Positions 5,279 to 7,174 of a stretch of DNA of 7,174 nt are shown piece after piece. The notes beneath the pieces were generated by a model. It was not told where the DNA came from. It made no database searches and worked only from the letters and a program-made list of their open reading frames with translations. The position numbers and the translations under genes are program-made. Position 1 is the stretch's first letter; each line of letters starts with the position of its first letter. Source of the DNA: Flavobacteriia bacterium (GTDB lineage Bacteria > Bacteroidota > Bacteroidia > Flavobacteriales > Flavobacteriaceae); NCBI GenBank assembly GCA_003973375.1, contig QNYL01000179.1, positions 1 through 7,174 on the forward strand, in the 5' to 3' direction.

Positions 5279-7094
5279 AATTGGTTTCGATTTCGGTAAT
5301 GATTTCGTTATAATTTTCTACAGCTTTTTCAAGCTTAAAGCCCTTGTTGATATCGGTATCTCCAGAGAGTTTTTCATTAAATTTATCCGGAAATTTATAC
5401 ATGGCACAAAGCAATGAATTGGATGAGGTTTGACCCAGGCCGCATCTGCTGGCACGTTTAATAATGGTACTCCAGTCTTTAATGGCTTTTAGATCTGAAC
5501 TATCGGCATGACCGAGGATTAATTTCTTTATCTTTTTGTTCAACAGGAAATTTCCGGTACGGCAGGGTACACAAATCCCGCAAGACTCAGAAATAAAGAA
5601 GTCGCTGATATTTTTAAAAATATCTAGAAAGTCTCTCTCTTTATTAAAAACCATAAATGATCCGCCACTTCTAACTCCTATGGAACTCATCTTTTGTTTG
5701 TATTCGGACGGATCATTTACATTAAAAGCAAAACTTTCTGAAAGCAGATTTTCCCCTGAGATCTCCCTGTCAAAGTCTATTGGAGCCAGACATTCACCGG
5801 AATATCCGTTAAAAAGTATCAGATAGGGGTCGTCAGCCTGAATCAGATCGAGAAAATCCCGCACTTTCATTCCCCATTCTATTTCGTAAATCCCCGGTTT
5901 TTTACAATCGCCTGAAACACTTATAATTTTTGTACCGGGTGTCTTTTCTGTACCCAGTTTCAACCATTTTTTTACTCCCATTTCAAAGATCCGGCTTACA
6001 GCACAAAGTGTTTCTACATTGTTAACCACGGTTGGTTTATTTAAAAAACCTCTTTCAACAGGAAAAAACTCTTTTATGGACGGTTCTCCTCTTTTGCCCT
6101 CCATAGAGGCTATCATGGCAGTTTCCTCCCCACAAACATAAGCTCCGGCACCCATATGAACACTGATATCAAAATCAAAACCCTTAATACCTATGATGTT
6201 TTTTCCTAATAGTCCTTTAGATTTAAATTTATCAATGGTTTTTTCGATAGAATCTTTAAGATAAAAATACTCTGCCCGAAGATAGATATAGCCTTTGGTT
6301 GCTCCTGTGGCATATCCTGCTATGGTCATTCCTTCAAGCATGAGTCCGGGATGTTTTTGCATCAGTACACGGTCTTTAAAAGTTCCGGGTTCGCCCTCAT
6401 CAGCATTGCATATTACATACTTTTGTTCGGCATTGTTGCTTTTACAAAACTGCCATTTAAGACCGGTTGGGAAATATGCACCACCTCTGCCTGATAATCT
6501 CGATTCTTTAACAGTTTCGATCACTTTATCAGGATCCATTTTAATCATTCTTTTCAGGGCAGTACCCGGAGTGTAATTTTTAAAGAAAACAATTCTTTCT
6601 TTTTTTGGGGTGTGGCGAAGGTTGGTTTTTGGCATCTTGCTTATAGATTGCAGTGGTACACCCGATTTTAGTTTTGAGATGATCAATCTTACTTTAGTGG
6701 GGGTTAGTTTGGTAAAAGGTGTAAAATTAATCAGTGCGGAGGTTTCCTGATCACTCAATCCGATACAAGGAGTTTCAAAAAGCCCGAACATTTTATCATT
6801 ACTCACGTGTCCGAAACTTACTCCGGTTTCTTTTTCAAAAGCTTTTTTTACCCGGTCGTAATCTTTGTGTTTTGACACGATGGAGTTGTTGAGGTAAATG
6901 GTGTATTTACCGGAATGATAACGGTGATAGAAATGATAAAATGAGATCACTCCCTCGAGTTCCATACGTGAAATATCGAATTCTTCAGCGATCTTTGTCA
7001 TGTCATCATGACTGATAAATCTTCTCTTTTTTTGAATATCCCAAAGTACATTCATCAGAGTAGTTTTGGGCAGAGGTTTCTTTAAATTCTTCAT
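5271..7094 (-). CDS. hoxF: NAD-reducing hydrogenase diaphorase subunit HoxF with N-terminal NuoE-like domain
   Basis: Flavoprotein that exchanges electrons between FMN and NAD+/NADH in the cytoplasm. At 607 residues it is the long HoxF form seen in Cupriavidus-type enzymes. Residues 1-125 resemble HoxE/NuoE (GVISFYHFYHRY, KETGVSFG, ETPCIGLSD) but keep only Cys110; the other three cluster positions are Asn/Ser-type residues, so no [2Fe-2S] cluster is expected there. From about 165 on it is NuoF-like: SGRGGAYFPTGLKW (201-214) is the FMN loop, CNADEGEPGTFKDR (229-242) the flavin/nucleotide site, GAGAYVCGEETA (315-326) with GKRGEP (333-338) the nucleotide-binding region. CGICVPCRTG (Cys505, 508, 511) and RCGLGQ (Cys551) hold the [4Fe-4S] cluster. 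The FMN loop has Tyr207 where Gly is usual in NuoF. It is first in the operon. The 80 bases upstream are very A+T-rich with TTTG at about 7133-7136 but no well-spaced promoter partner. Confidence 0.95.
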   Translation of the reverse strand: MKNLKKPLPKTTLMNVLWDIQKKRRFISHDDMTKIAEEFDISRMELEGVISFYHFYHRYHSGKYTIYLNNSIVSKHKDYDRVKKAFEKETGVSFGHVSNDKMFGLFETPCIGLSDQETSALINFTPFTKLTPTKVRLIISKLKSGVPLQSISKMPKTNLRHTPKKERIVFFKNYTPGTALKRMIKMDPDKVIETVKESRLSGRGGAYFPTGLKWQFCKSNNAEQKYVICNADEGEPGTFKDRVLMQKHPGLMLEGMTIAGYATGATKGYIYLRAEYFYLKDSIEKTIDKFKSKGLLGKNIIGIKGFDFDISVHMGAGAYVCGEETAMIASMEGKRGEPSIKEFFPVERGFLNKPTVVNNVETLCAVSRIFEMGVKKWLKLGTEKTPGTKIISVSGDCKKPGIYEIEWGMKVRDFLDLIQADDPYLILFNGYSGECLAPIDFDREISGENLLSESFAFNVNDPSEYKQKMSSIGVRSGGSFMVFNKERDFLDIFKNISDFFISESCGICVPCRTGNFLLNKKIKKLILGHADSSDLKAIKDWSTIIKRASRCGLGQTSSNSLLCAMYKFPDKFNEKLSGDTDINKGFKLEKAVENYNEIITEIETNYG

Positions 7095-7174
7095 AATAAA
7101 AAATTACGATATTATAAGTAATAAAAGTAACACAAAGAAAAAGATTAATAAATGATAAATATCAGCTAATAGAA

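Noticed and set aside
7095..7174. Promoter of the hox operon
   Set aside because: A TTTG and a TAATTTTT sequence are present on the minus strand, but the spacing is 26 instead of about 19 and the -7 element would lie almost on the start codon.

Overview
The window looks like a piece of an A+T-rich Bacteroidota chromosome, probably from a flavobacterium-like lineage. The evidence is a SusC/RagA-type outer-membrane transporter at the left edge, a promoter of the TTTG-N19-TAnnTTTG kind upstream of it, no Shine-Dalgarno sequences before any start, and a decayed IS4-type transposase. All intact genes lie on the minus strand.

Layout from left to right: (1) bases 1-828 hold the first 276 codons of a SusC-like TonB-dependent transporter that runs off the left edge. 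(2) Bases 829-1437 are A+T-rich and gene-free, with a 31-bp tandem duplication overlapping a candidate promoter, an 18-bp perfect palindrome and an imperfect hairpin. (3) Bases 1438-1939 hold a plus-strand IS4-family transposase remnant broken by two in-frame stops and two frame changes. (4) Bases 1920-2072 carry three short hairpins. Two of them are diverged copies of one REP-like palindrome, and the one nearer the operon is placed to act as its terminator. (5) Bases 2097-7094 hold a compact minus-strand operon read in the order hoxF, hoxU-hoxY fusion, hoxH, hoxW.

The operon encodes a cytoplasmic group 3d NAD-coupled [NiFe] hydrogenase (H2 + NAD+ <-> NADH + H+). HoxF carries the FMN/NAD site and one [4Fe-4S] cluster. 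The HoxU part carries a [2Fe-2S] cluster and two [4Fe-4S] clusters. The HoxY part carries the cluster next to the active site. HoxH holds the NiFe centre, and HoxW trims the HoxH tail after nickel insertion. Gene order matches the classic hoxFUYHW operons, but diaphorase subunit HoxU and hydrogenase small subunit HoxY are joined in one 422-residue chain, which is the most notable point in the window. A HoxE/NuoE-like domain is fused at the HoxF N-terminus but has lost three of its four cluster cysteines. No hyp genes for metallocentre assembly and no hoxI are present here, so they must be elsewhere if the enzyme is active.
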